The translations under genes were made by a program, and so were the position numbers. DNA of 64,000 nt, taken from the NCBI GenBank assembly GCA_007258455.2, contig VDFB02262620.1:1-64000 (forward strand), in the 5' to 3' direction. This DNA is from Sequoia sempervirens (taxonomy: Eukaryota > Streptophyta > Pinopsida > Cupressales > Cupressaceae). The notes under the pieces were generated by a model that saw only the letters and a list, made by a program, of their open reading frames with translations, searched no databases and had not been told where the DNA came from. The stretch's first letter is position 1. Each line of letters begins with the position of its first letter. Below are positions 12,690 to 25,356 of the stretch, piece by piece.

Positions 12690-14690
12690 CATGTGCCTTG
12701 TTTGCCTATGCTTCCACATTTTGCGTGCATGTTTACCTCCGGTTACAGCTACAACATTTGATATATTCTTATATCCTTTATCTATAATATATGACAAAAT
12801 CCCCCTTCCACTATGCTTTGGTGGATATCCATAACCTGTTTCAAAGCTCCCTTTTTGTCACAAGTAGGGAGGATACTGGCAAAGGTTTTGAAATGTGACT
12901 TTACAACTGCCAATTGCATTTGCTTGAAGGTTTCAATAGCCTTTTTAATAAATCTATTTTGTGCATTTCCTGTAATCATGAAATTCCATGAGATGGCATC
13001 TCTTTGAGGCACTCAATCAAACAGTTCAAGAACCTTATCTATTATTCCACAATTTAGATACATGTCTACCAGAGCATTTCCAACTATAATATCTGACAAA
13101 AATCCTTTTTCCAAATTATGCTTAGATGGATGTCCATAATCTGTTCCAAAACACCTATTTTGACATAGGCAGGGAGAATGCTGGCAAAGGTCGTGGAATT
13201 TCGCTTTGCACCTGCCTGTTACATTTGTCAAAATGACATTCCATGAGATGACATCTATGAGGCATTCTGTCAAACATTTTTTTTTTTTTTCCTTGTCTAT
13301 GCTTCTATGTCTACCTGGGTAGTTACACATGCCTTGTCTATGCTTTCACATTTTACATGCATGGGCTGTTACACATGCTTTGTCCATGCTTCTACATTTT
13401 GCATATATGTTTACCTGGGCAATTACAACCGCAACATTTGACAAATTTTTCCATCCTTTATCTATATTATATGACAAAATCCCTCTTCCACTATGCTTTG
13501 ATGGAAATCCATACACTGTTCCAAAGCTCCCATTTAGGCACAGGTAGGGAGGATACTGGCTAAGGCTTTGAAATGTAGCTTTACACTTGCCAATTGCATT
13601 TGCTTGAAGGTTTCAATAGCCTTTTTAATAAATTCATTTTGTGCATATCCTGCAATCATGGAATTCCATGAGATGACATCTCTTTGAGGCATTCTGTCAA
13701 ACAGTTCACGTGCCTTGTCTGTTCTTCCATATTTTGCATTTTTGTGTACGATAGCATTTCCAACTATAATTATCTAACAAAAATCCTCTTTCCATTATGC
13801 TTAGATGGATGTTCATGATTTGTTCTAAAGCTCCCATTTTGGCATAGGCAGGGAGAATGATGGCAAAGGTTGTGGAATTTGGCTTTACACCTACCAATTA
13901 CATTTTTCATAATGGTATTTCATGAGATGACATCTCTGAGGCATTGTGTCTTGTCTATGCTTCCATGTCTACCTGGGTAGTCACACTTGCCTTGTCTATG
14001 CTTTCGCATTTTGCATGCATGGCAGTGTCTATGCTTCCACATTTTGGATACATGTTTACATGGGCAGTTACAGCCACAACATTTGACAGATTCCTTCTAT
14101 CCTTTATCTGTAATATATGACAAAATCCCTCTTCCACTATGCTTTGATGGATATGCATGCCCTATTCCAAAGCTCCCATTTTGGCACAGGTAGGGAGGAT
14201 ACTGACAAAGGCTGTGAAATGTGGCTTTACACCTGCCAATTACATTTGCTTGAATGTTTCAATAGCCTATTTGATAAATCCATTTTGTGCATATCCTGCA
14301 ATCATGGAGTTCTATAAGACGATTTCCTTTTGAGGTATTCCGTCGAAACAGTTCACGTGTATTGTCTGTTCTTCCACATTTTGGATACATGTCTATCAGA
14401 GCATTTCAAGCTATAATATCTGACAAAAATCCTCTTTCCATTATGCTTTGATGGATGTCCATGCCCTGTTCCAAAGCTCCCATTTTGGCACAGGCAGGGA
14501 GGATGTTAGCAAAGGTTGTGAAATTTGGCTTTACATTAGCAATTGCATTTGTTTGAAAGTTTCTGAAGCCTTTTAAGCAAATCCATTTTGTGCATATCCT
14601 GCAACCATTCCATGTTAGCACATTTCTTAGAGGCATGTTGTCAAACAGTCCAAGTGCCTTGTCTGTTCTTCCAGATTTTGCATACATGTC
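12690..14690 (-). repeat. about 650-bp higher-order repeat of two PPR cassettes
   Basis: Three successive blocks start with the same CCTTGTCTATGCTT-like sequence near 12695, 13329 and 13990 (spacings 634 and 661 bp). Each holds the same ordered landmarks: CATTTTGC...TGCATG, ACAACATTTGA, ATCCTTTATCT, ATATGACAAAATCC, the HQSI segment, then a second cassette variant. The amplified unit is thus two PPR cassettes, not one. Confidence 0.75.
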
Positions 14691-15540
14691 TTCCAGGGCA
14701 GTTGCAACTACAACATCAATTTTTTTTATGGGTTTCCCTATAGAGCAAAAATGTAGTTGAATAAAATCTATAAATTTCCTTGAAAAGTTTGAAAGGATGC
14801 GATGTCATCTATTACAAATAAATATAAATGAGCTGCACAGATGAGTCGTTGGAATGATTATTAAAAAGTTCTAGAAATTTCTTGTTTGTTTTTCCTCACA
14901 ACGGTTCATGTTTCTCGCTTCAATGCGCAGTAAAACTCTTCAAATTCCTCACGCAGCTCACATAGCAGTCACATGTCTACCATGGCAGTTGTAACTACAA
15001 CATCTAACCAAATTTCTTTATCCTTTATGCTTTGATGGATGTTCATACCCTGTTCGAAAGCTCCCATTTTGACACAAGCAGAGAGGATGCTGGCAAAGGT
15101 TGTGGAATTTGGTTTTACACCCGCCAATTGCATTTGCTTGAAAGTTTCTAAAGCCTTTTCAACAAATCTATTTTGTGTGTATCCTGCAAATACGGCATTC
15201 TGTCAAATAGTTCATTTGAAGGGTGGGGTTAAGAGTGTACCTGGTCACCTAAGCAAGTCAATGCTTAGAATGTACTAGTCAATGCTTAGAATGTGTTGGT
15301 TAAGCTGGTCCATGAATTGAATTGTAGAAACAATTGCATTCATGGAATACCCATGGGGATCAAACTCAAAGTTACAAATATTAGAGCGCAGTAGAATATC
15401 ACGAATCCCGGAATTGAGAGCACCCATATACTTCCACTTTTGTATGCATGTCTACGAATTACATTTGACAAAAATTCCCATTCTGTTATGCTACGATGGA
15501 TGTTCATACTTTGTTCCAAAGCTTCTATTTCGTACAAGTT

Positions 15541-18234
15541 GTGGGGATGCTAATAAAGGTTATGGAATTTGGCTTTACAACATGCCAAGAACATTTGCTT
15601 CAAATTTTATAAGACCTTTTTAACAAAACTCCGTTTTGTGTATTCCTGCAATTCACGGCGGCCTTTGTTGCAAGTCTGTGTTTTGATGGCAATTTTGGGC
15701 AAACGTTTTCCTTATTTTTTTAACAAACAGTTACAACTGCTTTGTATTATCTTCTTTCCACATGGGTTTTGGCATTTTTTTCACATAGAAAGCTTATCAA
15801 AGCTATGAATTATCATTAGAATGCTAATAACTGTTAAACTTGTGTTTCTGAGTAGTAGTTATCCGCCCTCATATTCTTTCATCAGCGCTTGAGGTGTTCA
15901 CAAGTGATTTCCTCCATCAACATTTGAGATGAGTTTATAAAACAGTTATGCTTGTCCGCAGTTATTTTGATACTCAAACTTTATGTTATTTTGTTTGAAA
16001 ACCATTTCTTAAGCTATAATAATTACTTTCTTTTAAGTTATAGATCCTTTGAACACAATTCACAATTTATTAAAAATCACAATTTTGAATCATAACTTCA
16101 AAATTATAATCTGAAATCATAACACTTCAGATCATAATTTCATTTTAACTTTTTGAGTTCATAACACTTCAGATCATAATTTCATTTTAACTTTTTGAGT
16201 TCATGACGGTTTAACTTCATAGAACTTGTTTGTCATGATGAAGGAGAAACTTGGCATAATTTTTTATCAAATTAATATTTTATCTTGAAAACTTTTGACA
16301 TTGTCAATAATAATATCATAAAACTCCTAATCTAATTGCTTTCATAAACTGTAAAAAAATAATGAAATTTTAAAATCTCCCAACTAGAAAGAAATACCAC
16401 CCTCAAACTTTGTCATATTATATGTTGGGGGCATAATCATCCCTGTAAAACTATTTTATTCCACCTCTTACAAATTGTGATATTTAGTTGTTTTTGTAAA
16501 ACCTATCAATTTGCACAACTACTTCTGGGTTTGAATTAGAATGATGGAGATCCTCCTTCAAACTAATAAGTGACTTGACAGTTGAGGATAATTGGAGCAT
16601 TTGTGGCTATGAAAAACTCAACATAGGAATTTTGATGCAAAAAATAAATAAATTGGTGAGTTCAAAAAAGGGGCTAATAATGGATATATATTTCCTAATA
16701 ATGGATGTCTATTTCTTAAGAATGGATAATTATTTTGGCTTGGTTTTACCAAACCAAAAATCAATTTCTACTTGACCCAAAGAAAAATTCAAATATTTTT
16801 TTTTCAAATTTTGGCTAAGTGAAAATATAGTTTTTAGTCTATTGCTACTGTTTGACCATCATGATCCTACACTCACCCATCTTAAAATTTGGATTTCCTT
16901 TTATTATAAACCCAAGAGAGGTCTAGCTATTTGTAAATGGGATCTAGGGGAATGACAGGAGATTCAGTCACCTAAAATTTTCTAATAGTAGGGTAAGCTT
17001 TGGACGTAACATAATAGTATGATAGGCTCTTCACTCTCTCTTTCAATCCTAGTAGAATCATTATCATATTTATTTTTCTATTGTATGATTTCTTGTGAAT
17101 TTGGGCATGGTTTTTTCTAGTATGTAGGGCTCCTTGAATAGCAAGAATAATCATGGGCAACTAACTCAATGTAGTTCCTTGGGGTAGAAATATATGATAC
17201 ACACAAATGAACATCCAAGGGATGATTATATTCATACCAATTAGCCATGACTAACATATACCACCATGTAAGGAATAAACTAAGGCCTTACAAATAATAT
17301 ATTTCCTTACAATGAGATAAACCATGCTTCAAAAAATATGAAGAAAAATCACATGTATACCTTTCATAAACAATTTATCTAGGCATCAACAAGATACAAT
17401 AACAATAAGTCATGTTCTTCTAGATAGAAAATTTTCCACCTCTTTCAAAAGAAAAAATCCTTGAAACACACTTGATTTTTAAGGTAATTAATCACTTCTA
17501 AGTGCATCTCACCAAAAATATTATTTTAATCCAACCATGTATTTCTAAGTTGGTAGCTCACCAACTCACACCAATAAAATATTTGTCCCTAGTAATGACA
17601 CTATTTTTTGAGTCCCAAAACCACTCTCCACAATCCTAGAAATATTATTACACCTTCAAGGCTAGGAGTGCCATCAAGAAGGTTTAGGAGTACATCAATA
17701 AAAGGAGAGTTTAAGTAAAATTGATGAGATTAGGTAGTATCTCCTACACTTCAAATTTATCTATATTTGGGAGGGCATTCCCATAGGTATCCTTTATAAT
17801 GTATTAGATTAATAAAAATGTAACATGATTGCAATAGTCAACAACCATACCCAATTATACACTTGACCATCAACAAGCTATATAAGACCTCTAATATATC
17901 TAATTACAACACCTTGTACATGCACCCATAGATATCATCATCATTATGCTCCCTAAGGATGATTTCATTTGTTAGTACACATGTCATGATTCTCAAAATA
18001 TTTATCCATTTAATGTTGCTTAAAATTATTACTAGTTTTTATTTATGAACTATGAACATCATGTATATTATAATCTACTGTTATAGCTAACAAGGATGAA
18101 TATATTATTATTTTAACAAAAAGTGTTTGATCTACCAATGTGGATCAATACCTATTCATTGGGAAAAAATAATGTAAACAACAAAGAGGAAGGGAACACA
18201 TCTAACAAAGCATTGAAATAGAACTATATATACA
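15541..18234. other. AT-rich sequence, no gene recognised
   Basis: Holds one small duplication (16118-16201). No gene or transposon domain could be recognised on either strand. I looked for the missing 3' half of Copia fragment E left of element D and did not find it convincingly. Confidence 0.4.
16118..16201. repeat. 42-bp tandem duplication
   Basis: CATAACACTTCAGATCATAA... occurs at 16118-16159 and 16160-16201 with an essentially perfect match, so the duplication is recent. Confidence 0.95.
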
Positions 18235-18319
18235 TGTAATGGCATAAATTTGCACCTAGTGCAAATTCCCATTATATTACCCTCATTTTAGCCTTACAAG
18301 TTTGATAATGCAAAAACCT
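18235..18319 (+). repeat. element D, 5' end of the left LTR
   Basis: Begins TGTAATGG and matches 25357-25441 at roughly nine positions in ten. Homology stops at AAAACC. The rest of the left LTR probably continues beyond 18319 but has no partner for comparison. Confidence 0.75.
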
Positions 18320-19243
18320 GTCACATTTACCTCGATTTTCCCACGTGTCCCTATCATTTTATGTCAATGAGGGATTTTTTGTCGGGGACACATACACGTT
18401 GTGCGCAGATGTCTGTGTTTTGTGCTTCCATCCTAACAAGACTCCCATGTCAAGGAATGTTGGAGACGTTATGCTTTCTACCATCTTATGAATGTAATTT
18501 CCTTTGAACTTTGACCACCCAAGAACAACTGTTTACCTCCAAAATGATCTTTTAAACTTCATTCTATCCTCTCTCTGACTCTCTTAACTTCACTTGGCTT
18601 CTATTCACTTTCTTGCTCTCTTCACTTCACTTCTACACCATCTTTGTTTCTCCAACACCATCATTATCACAATTTTTCAAAGCTCTACTTCATTGGCATG
18701 GTTTCTTGCTCTTTCCCTTCCTCTCTTGGTTGCTTGAGCTCACAGAAAAATGGGTAATATCCATCTATTTGCTTATTTTAATTATCTTACTTGTAGAGTA
18801 GCATTTAGATTGTCTTTGCACTCTATTAACTTGTGTCTATTCTCTCTATTTCTTTATCACTTTTCTACATCTTGTGCTCTATTGGTTATCCATGGAGGTG
18901 GAAACGCCAAAACAAGGGTTTGACTGAGGCAAACCTCAAAACACAGCCACAACATTTTTTTGTTACTGTGTGTAGGTGCAATCCAATTGTGAGGAGCTTG
19001 CTAGAGAACTAGACCTTCAGTGAGTTGGCATTCTTCTTCTTTCTTCCTTATCATTTCATCATTAGAATAGTTTATATTTCTTAGTTAAAGTATTATTCTT
19101 GTTGCTTTATGCATTTCCATGCATTTTTGTTAAACTATCAAACTTGAACTTTTGGGTTGTTAGCAAACCTTGCATGTTTCATTCTGCAAATTCAACTTTT
19201 TGTTCATACAAGATGCCAATGCACATCTGAGACTCCAGCGTAG

Positions 19244-19941
19244 CACATTGAAGTTTGACCCACACGTTGTTGTCCTTTGGCAGAGAGCCATTTGGTATGT
19301 AGTCTGAGACCTCTATCGTATGCTCACCTGTGTCCAAAAAACCTCTATCATAAAGCATAAGGGAAATAGAGTTTGATTTTCCTTCCTTTTCAACTTATTA
19401 GGTAGTCTGAGGTAGTTAAGGGAAGTTCACTCCCTTTAGGCTCTTTGGTGTCTTAGAGACTTGCGAGTAACAAATCCCCCTTCTCTACATTTTGGTGAAC
19501 TTGATGTGAGCCTCCTTTTCATTTCTATGAGTCCATTTTTTTTCTCTCAGGTCTTGGGTGCATTACAGATTCGTGTGTCATGAAGCTTTATGCACGTTGA
19601 AGTTTGAACCACACATTATTGTCCTTTGGCAAAGATCCATTTGGTCTATAGTTTGAGACCTCTATGGTATGCTCACCTATGTCCAAAAAACCTCTATCAT
19701 AAAGCATAAGGGAAATAGAGTCGGATTTTCCCTTCCTTTTCAACTTATTAGGTACTCTGAGGTAGTTAAGGGCAGTTCGCTCACTTTAGGCTCTTTGGTG
19801 CCTTAGAGACTTGGGAGTAACAAATCCCCCTTCTCTAAATTTTGGTGAAGTTGACGTGAATGTCCTTTTCATTTCTACAAGTCAATTTTTTTCTCTTAGA
19901 TCTTGGGTGTGTTACAGATTCATGTGTCATGAAGCTTTATG
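19244..19941 (+). repeat. 349-bp tandem duplication in the leader of element D
   Basis: Copies 19244-19592 and 19593-19941 both run from CAC(A/G)TTGAAGTTTGA to TCATGAAGCTTTATG. They share landmarks such as CATAAAGCATAAGGGAAATA and CTTTAGGCTCTTTGGTG, with scattered differences. The duplication lies between the putative LTR and gag, in the untranslated leader. Confidence 0.95.
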
Positions 19942-20580
19942 ATCTTTGTGACCCAATCTACGACCTCCAAATTTTTTGTTAGAAGTATTCGACACATCAG
20001 GATGGAAGCTAGGAAGATCATTTCAAGTAAAATTGATCCTTCTTTTGAGGAAATAGTTTTAGGGATGTCTATTGGATTCTACAGTCCATTTGGGGAAGCT
20101 TCCCCTCATATTCCTACACCCCCTACTTCTCCATCTGCCTCTTCTATGGAGGAATATGTTGCTCTTGAGGTCCCCGTAGGGCAGTTTATTTCGTTGGAAT
20201 AAAGGCTTGAGGCATTTGAGAATTATTTGGAAAAGGATAAAAGTCTTGCCCAAGCAGCTATTGTTGTTAACAAGTTAATAGCTATGTTAGACAAAGACTA
20301 GAGGGGTATGGAGCTTCTCCGAGGTCTTGCAAATATTTTGGATACTCATGTCCCAACATACAATCCTAACTTGGGTGTCAAACGAGATCTTGGCTCTAAG
20401 ACCACTAATAGACAACTAGAAGTATTGATGCCTAGAGTGTCAATTAGAAGTATTGATGCCTAGAGTGTCAATATGTATGGCTAAGATTGGTCCTTCTATT
20501 AACACTTCCACTAGGCCTGAGCAGACCCCCATTATTAAAGTGAATAAGGTACCTTTGGGTTTAAAGTTCTTCCACTCCTA

Positions 20581-21255
20581 ATGTTTTCGCTTCCTGGAAC
20601 CCATACTAGTCTTGGTGTCAAGGTCTCTATTGGTATGGGGGTTGGTGAGTCTGGTAGTGGTTCCAGTAGTCTTGTTTTATCTTTTGATCTTGTCTTGAAT
20701 TCTTTATTACAAAATATGGGACAAATGCAAAGCCAATTGGTGAACCTATCTGCCTCTTCTTCACAATCTATATTCCAACCTTTCTTTCATCATAGTCTAT
20801 TGTCCATTTCCATCTTGAGCACTCATATCCCTCAAGGTATAGAGATTCCTAAGTTCAAAAAGTATAGTGGTCGTGGAGACCCTCAGATGTACATGTTAGA
20901 ATTTAATGCCATGTGCACTAACTTCTTCCACCATGATGTTCTAATGGAAAATATTTTTTTGTGTTCCCTCAAGGATGCTACTCTTGACTGGTATTGTTCC
21001 TTACTAGACAATTTTGTCTTCTCATTTCATCAGTTGGTGAATCAATTCCTTAGCAATTCCAAGGTAACATTAGACCGAAGATGGTGCTCTATGAAGTCGT
21101 CTGATCCAAGCAAGAGGACCATGAAAAGGTTACTAACTTCATCGCTCGTTATCAAGCATTGTTTTCTTAGATCTCCTATCCTCTACCTGATTCTAATGTC
21201 CAAAAGTTTTTCATCGAGAACTTACAAAAACTATGGCAAGAAAATCTTTCCTTGA
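20581..21255 (+). pseudogene. element D gag (capsid) fragment
   Basis: Gag forms the virus-like particle of the element. The frame contains the retrotransposon gag signature IPKFKKYSGRGDPQ near residue 91, then YMLEFNAMC, LMENIFLCSLKDATLDWY near 120 and a final LVNQFLSNSK. This matches the usual capsid layout (charged start, W/Y landmarks about 40 residues later). The upstream frame 19939-20202 ends in a Pro/Ser stretch and may be N-terminal gag. Downstream codons lie in other frames. No zinc knuckle was found. Confidence 0.75.
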
Positions 21256-21748
21256 TGAAGTATCCTTCCTTTGTGCATAAATTTGTATCATTGTGTGAGT
21301 ACCAACAGACAATCACTCATGTTTGGATGGCCAGTTAGCAGTGCCAATTTTTGGTGATGCAAGAAAGAATAAGGCCATTGCAAGCATGGTCTCTAATCCT
21401 CAAGGAAAATGTATAGGACACAATACAAATTTTACAAAACTATCTGAATCCTATACTAGTGTTCTAAGAAAGTTGTTAAAAGATAAAATTTTAACATTTG
21501 CAAAAATCTGACCTCTTTTCGAATCGTATCCTAAGTGGTACAATGTGCAACAATTTTGTCAATTCCATCAAATACATGGAAATGATACCAAGTGATGCAT
21601 ACACCTGTGTCATGAGATTCAAGATCGCATTGATGATCAGACTATCCATCTTGATGGGAGGAAATAAAAATCCAATAAATTTTTAGCCAAGGATAACAAC
21701 TAGTTATAGATTTACATTGATCCATTTCCTTCTCATTCTATTAATTTA

Positions 21749-22330
21749 GTGATGCAGTCCTCTTTGTCTTCTGAGTTGGTCATGTCTGAATATGTGAACA
21801 TGGTCTCATTCATGTGTATGCCTCCTACAGAGAATGTGAGTGCTACTCCTAACATAAATTTTACTTCATATGATTTTCTACTAAACAAGGAGCCTTCCCC
21901 ATTGTACATTCCCACTCGAATTAATGACAACATCGTGACTGGTGTTATGGTTGATCTGACGAGTTGAGTGAACATGATAATGGAGGAAACTATGTTCAAT
22001 AATAGTTAAAACATAAGGAGAAGTATGATGAGTCACAAGCCACTCTCGGTACTCACGATGTCATTTCTATTTCCCCTATGGGCACCATTTCTTTTTCGGT
22101 CCTAGTAGGACCTAAGGCAGTAGAGGTGTCATTTGTTGTGATTCCTGAATTTGAACCATTCAAAGTTAGGCTAGGAATTCCATGGCTAGCCTCTACAAAT
22201 GGGGTCACCTTTGTAGTCCACAAGTGTTTGAAGTTCCCCCATGAGGGCACAGTGCGTGTGGTTCATGACACTGGCTATAAACCATTGGTGTCACATGGTG
22301 TTTTTCTTTGGATCACTTTTGGCCCACCCC
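21749..22330 (+). pseudogene. element D aspartic protease remnant
   Basis: Retropepsin-like segment in two adjoining frames. In 21749-21967 the active-site position reads GVMVDLTS, where families of this type have D-[TGS]-G; a stop follows. In 22078-22446, FEPFKVRLGIPWLAS near residue 27 and HKCLKFPHEG near 49 match the second half (LGRPW...CLKFP) of plant Gypsy proteases. The lost glycine and the stop mean it is inactive. Confidence 0.65.
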
Positions 22331-22391
22331 AATCGGACCCTTCCCTCCAAGGGGAGATTTTGTGTATTAAGCTTATAATAAATATAAGACT

Positions 22392-23810
22392 ATGGGCTCA
22401 ACACCAAAATTTATTTTTCCTATGTCTTTGTATGTTGTTTATGTGAAGGCCTCTATTATAGAACAACAACGAGCTATGTGTTTAGCCCCATCAAAAGGGA
22501 AGGAGAATCTTTCTCTCGCTTTAGATCCTTCCTCTTCTACATCTTCTAATCCATCTACTTCTACTTCCCAACCCATGGTGGCATCCTTGGTTCCTACTCC
22601 TATGCCCCACATGGGAAGTGGAATGATACCCACATGGTGGAAGGAAAAGCACCGGGCTTTTCAGTTGCATGTTCATCCCACGGTTCCTCAACCTAGCATT
22701 TATGGCAAGGGGAAGTGTTCACATGGGATTGTTCCTACATCTCGACCTCTGCCTATTCCTCTACCCGCCTCTTAAGCAGTAAATGGGAAGAGGCCCGCTG
22801 CCAAGACTCTTGTGTCTATTTCTCCTTGTGTTGTTATTTCTTCTCCTATGCCTCCTCCTCCTACTCCTATTCAAGAGACCACTCTTCCACCAACGACGAT
22901 TGTGAAGGATGCTCCTACAGTGGAGCAGCAGCCTCCAACCTCTTCTCAGATCACATCCTCTAGTGCTCGTAGCTGACATAACGGATTTGTGCATGAGTAT
23001 AAGCACTGACAAAAGGCTCTAGTTGCAGAGCACACTGCCACTGAGAAGACCAAGGAGGAGTATGTTGTCTCTTCTCCTATTTCTTCCATTGCTCCTCCTT
23101 CTTTTCTTGTTTCTACTTTAGTTCCCATCGCTTTTATTTTTCTTTTGGCTCCTCTTGTAGGTCCTGATGGAATGCTCACCCCAAAAGGGTGCAATTCTTC
23201 ATCACTCCTTTAGTGGAGCCTCATCTTTTGATGTCCCTCACATGCATTCCTCCTTTTTCATAGCCTATGGACATGCCTAACACAATGGTGGTCTCCTTTG
23301 TGGCTCAGTCTTCTTATTCCTTTTCTTTTGCTTCCTCTGTGGGGATCTCATATTCCTCTATTGAAGTGTAAGTTGGAGGATGACCTCACTGTGAGTGATG
23401 GTCATAAGAAGGGTTCCCCTTCTTCAGAGTCTAGTTTTGTTCTAGCTTGCACCATCCTTGTGATGGAGGCAACCCTTTCTTCCCTGAAGTTGGTCACCAC
23501 ACCTCTTCCCAAGGTCGAAAATGACTCTCGAGTGCCTTGTCTTTCTCCTACTAAGTTGACACAGGGAACTCCTACGAAGTGCATGTTCAACTTAGTGGAT
23601 GATATCCCAACTCTATCTTTGGTTTTTGCAAAATTGATGACCTTCACCTCACAAGAGCTTGATAAAGAATACCTTGAGGGGCCTTATTCCTTAGTTCTTG
23701 TCATAGGAAAATCAGAGAGTACTACCCTTGCTATCCCTCCCTTGCAGGTTCATCCTCCTTCCCCTGATAATGATCTAGATTGGGAGCAGGATGACCTATT
23801 GTTTGATTAG
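22392..23810 (+). pseudogene. element D Ser/Pro/Thr-rich 3' coding remnant
   Basis: Frames 22392-22775 and 23298-23810 are rich in Ser, Pro and Thr (for example SSSTSSNPSTSTSQP). No enzymatic motif is visible. The second ends with an acidic DNDLDWEQDDLLFD before a stop. It lies where pol would begin in an autonomous element, so it may be the tail of the gag/protease polyprotein or replacement sequence. Confidence 0.4.
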
Positions 23811-24420
23811 GACTAGGGTGGTGCCTCCTTCTGCATTTATAGATTAGTTTTTTTGTTTGTGTTCCCTTGTGCTTGTATTTTTATGTTTGTGATCCTATTT
23901 GGAGGACCCTTGCTACCCTTGTAGGTGCTTGGATACAGGTGCAAAAATATATTGTACACTTCTTCTATTTGTGTCATTATTCCTCTATGTGTAATAATAT
24001 TATTTTTCGATATTGGGGATGATGCAAAGCATGGGGGAATTTAGGCCTTCTTCCATGTTGACCCAATTTTTATTTTTACTTTTTCTTCATGTGATCTTCT
24101 TCATGTTATGAGAACTTTGGGGATTGATGACAGTTCATAGTATACTATACTATATTTATCTATTTATATCTATAGATAGTTCTGACCCTAAACTCTCGGA
24201 TCCCCCTGTCTCTTGATTTCTTCGTCTCTACATGTTTGCTTCATGATGTTTTGGTTTCAATGTGTTGTCCCTCGCATGTGCGACATGCCATGAATACATC
24301 TTGCCATGTATCTCATGCCACAACGTCTCTTATCTTTCTTTTCTGCTTAGGATGTCATGTGCTCCTCTGTGTAGCACACACCATCCTAAGGGGGGCTATC
24401 ATTCTTGTCTAATTTTCAAT

Positions 24421-24870
24421 AAGGTGGATTCTTTCAAAAGGATTCCTTGGTGTCAAATTTCTTTACAATGAATTCCTTAACAAAAGAATCCCTTGTTGAA
24501 AACTATCATTTTCTAAAATGGTGTATTCTCTCAAAAAGGACTCCTCAACAAAATTTTCTTTCAAAAGGATCCCTTAGTGAAAGAGTTTGAAAATTTTCCT
24601 TTTGAAAAAGGAGCATTATTTCCAAAATGAAAGAATCTAAAAACTTTCCTTTCAAAAAAGGAGCACTCTTTCCAATGGATTCCTTGATGAAATATCTTTC
24701 AAAAGGATTCCTTGGTGATAGGATCACTTGTGGAAAATCATGTTTCTTTCAAAAGGAGTGTCATTTCAAAAGGTTCCCTTGGTTTCTTGATGTCTTGAGG
24801 GGTTCCTTGCCGAAAGAACCCCTGTTTTAAAATTTTCTTTCTAAAAAGAATTCCTCGGTGTCTTGATGTC
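24421..24870 (+). repeat. degenerate TTTCAAAAGGATTCCTTGGTG repeat cluster
   Basis: Variants of CAAAAGGATTCCTTGGTGA recur near 24434, 24532, 24562, 24670, 24698 and 24750-24780, with GAAAAAGGAGCA(T/C)T duplicated at about 24604 and 24654. Several copies are 28 nt apart. The cluster is non-coding, in the 3' untranslated part of element D. Confidence 0.6.
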
Positions 24871-25341
24871 TTGAGGAAGATTCCTTTTTGTCCTATGTCT
24901 GATATTTGATACCATGTTTCTTGGTGTCTAATATCTTATATCTTGGTGTCTAGCTTGGGAGAAGCCTGACTAGACCCATATTTTTTGTGATTGTCCTACA
25001 ACGTAGTTTGAGGCAACCACAGGCTTATCATCTGATAAATTGTGTCTTGTGTCTTATCTAATCAAACTATGTCTTATTATGTCAGATTGTGTCAAATAGT
25101 GTCTTATTGTGTCTTATGAAATTGTGTCTATTATGGTTCACTTTTTTTGCCTAACATGTTTGTGGTGAGATCGCAACTAGCTTTGCAGGATCAAAGACAC
25201 ATGTCATCTTCGCATCTTGGTGGAGCTCCCTCTTTCACATCAGGGTATGCCAGAGCGAAGGACTACTTCTACATTGTCATTGATATGTTCTCTTCAATCT
25301 CTTTCTACTTTAGCTCACATATGCATTAACACATGCTCGCT

Positions 25342-25356
25342 AAAGTGGGGGTGAAA
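25342..25356 (+). other. element D polypurine tract
   Basis: AAAGTGGGGGTGAAA sits immediately before the TGTAATGG start of the right LTR. It is the expected primer site for plus-strand DNA synthesis and fixes both the element's orientation and the LTR boundary. Confidence 0.85.

Larger units (their letters stand above)
12117..15540 (-). pseudogene. pentatricopeptide repeat (PLS-type PPR) pseudogene
   Basis: PPR proteins bind organellar RNA through tandem helical repeats of about 35 residues; PLS-class members act in RNA editing. Reading the minus strand, about ten copies of the HQSI motif (as in MDIHQSI) recur near 12270, 12580, 12810, 13120, 13490, 13800, 14140, 14440, 15030 and 15500. About nine copies of a helix motif (MPQRDAISWN in its best form) alternate with them. 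Best frames: 12782-13012 (IETFKQMQLAVVKSHFKTFA), 13013-13330 (GNALVDMYLNCGIIDK) and 14406-14687 (TTFANILPACAKMGALEQG). Every cassette is cut by stops or frameshifts and no start region, E/DYW domain or transit peptide was found. A stretch of about 270 bp near 14715-14985 is not PPR-like. The wording is typical of gymnosperm PPR families, from memory of the family. Confidence 0.85.

Noticed and set aside
17160..18234. Missing half of Copia fragment E left of element D
   Set aside because: Minus-strand translation gave no ordered RNase H landmarks, so insertion of D into E is not proven and no target duplication was found.
22761..23194. Minus-strand Arg-rich and Lys/Gly ORFs in element D
   Set aside because: Shadows of the Ser/Pro/Thr-rich plus-strand coding remnant.
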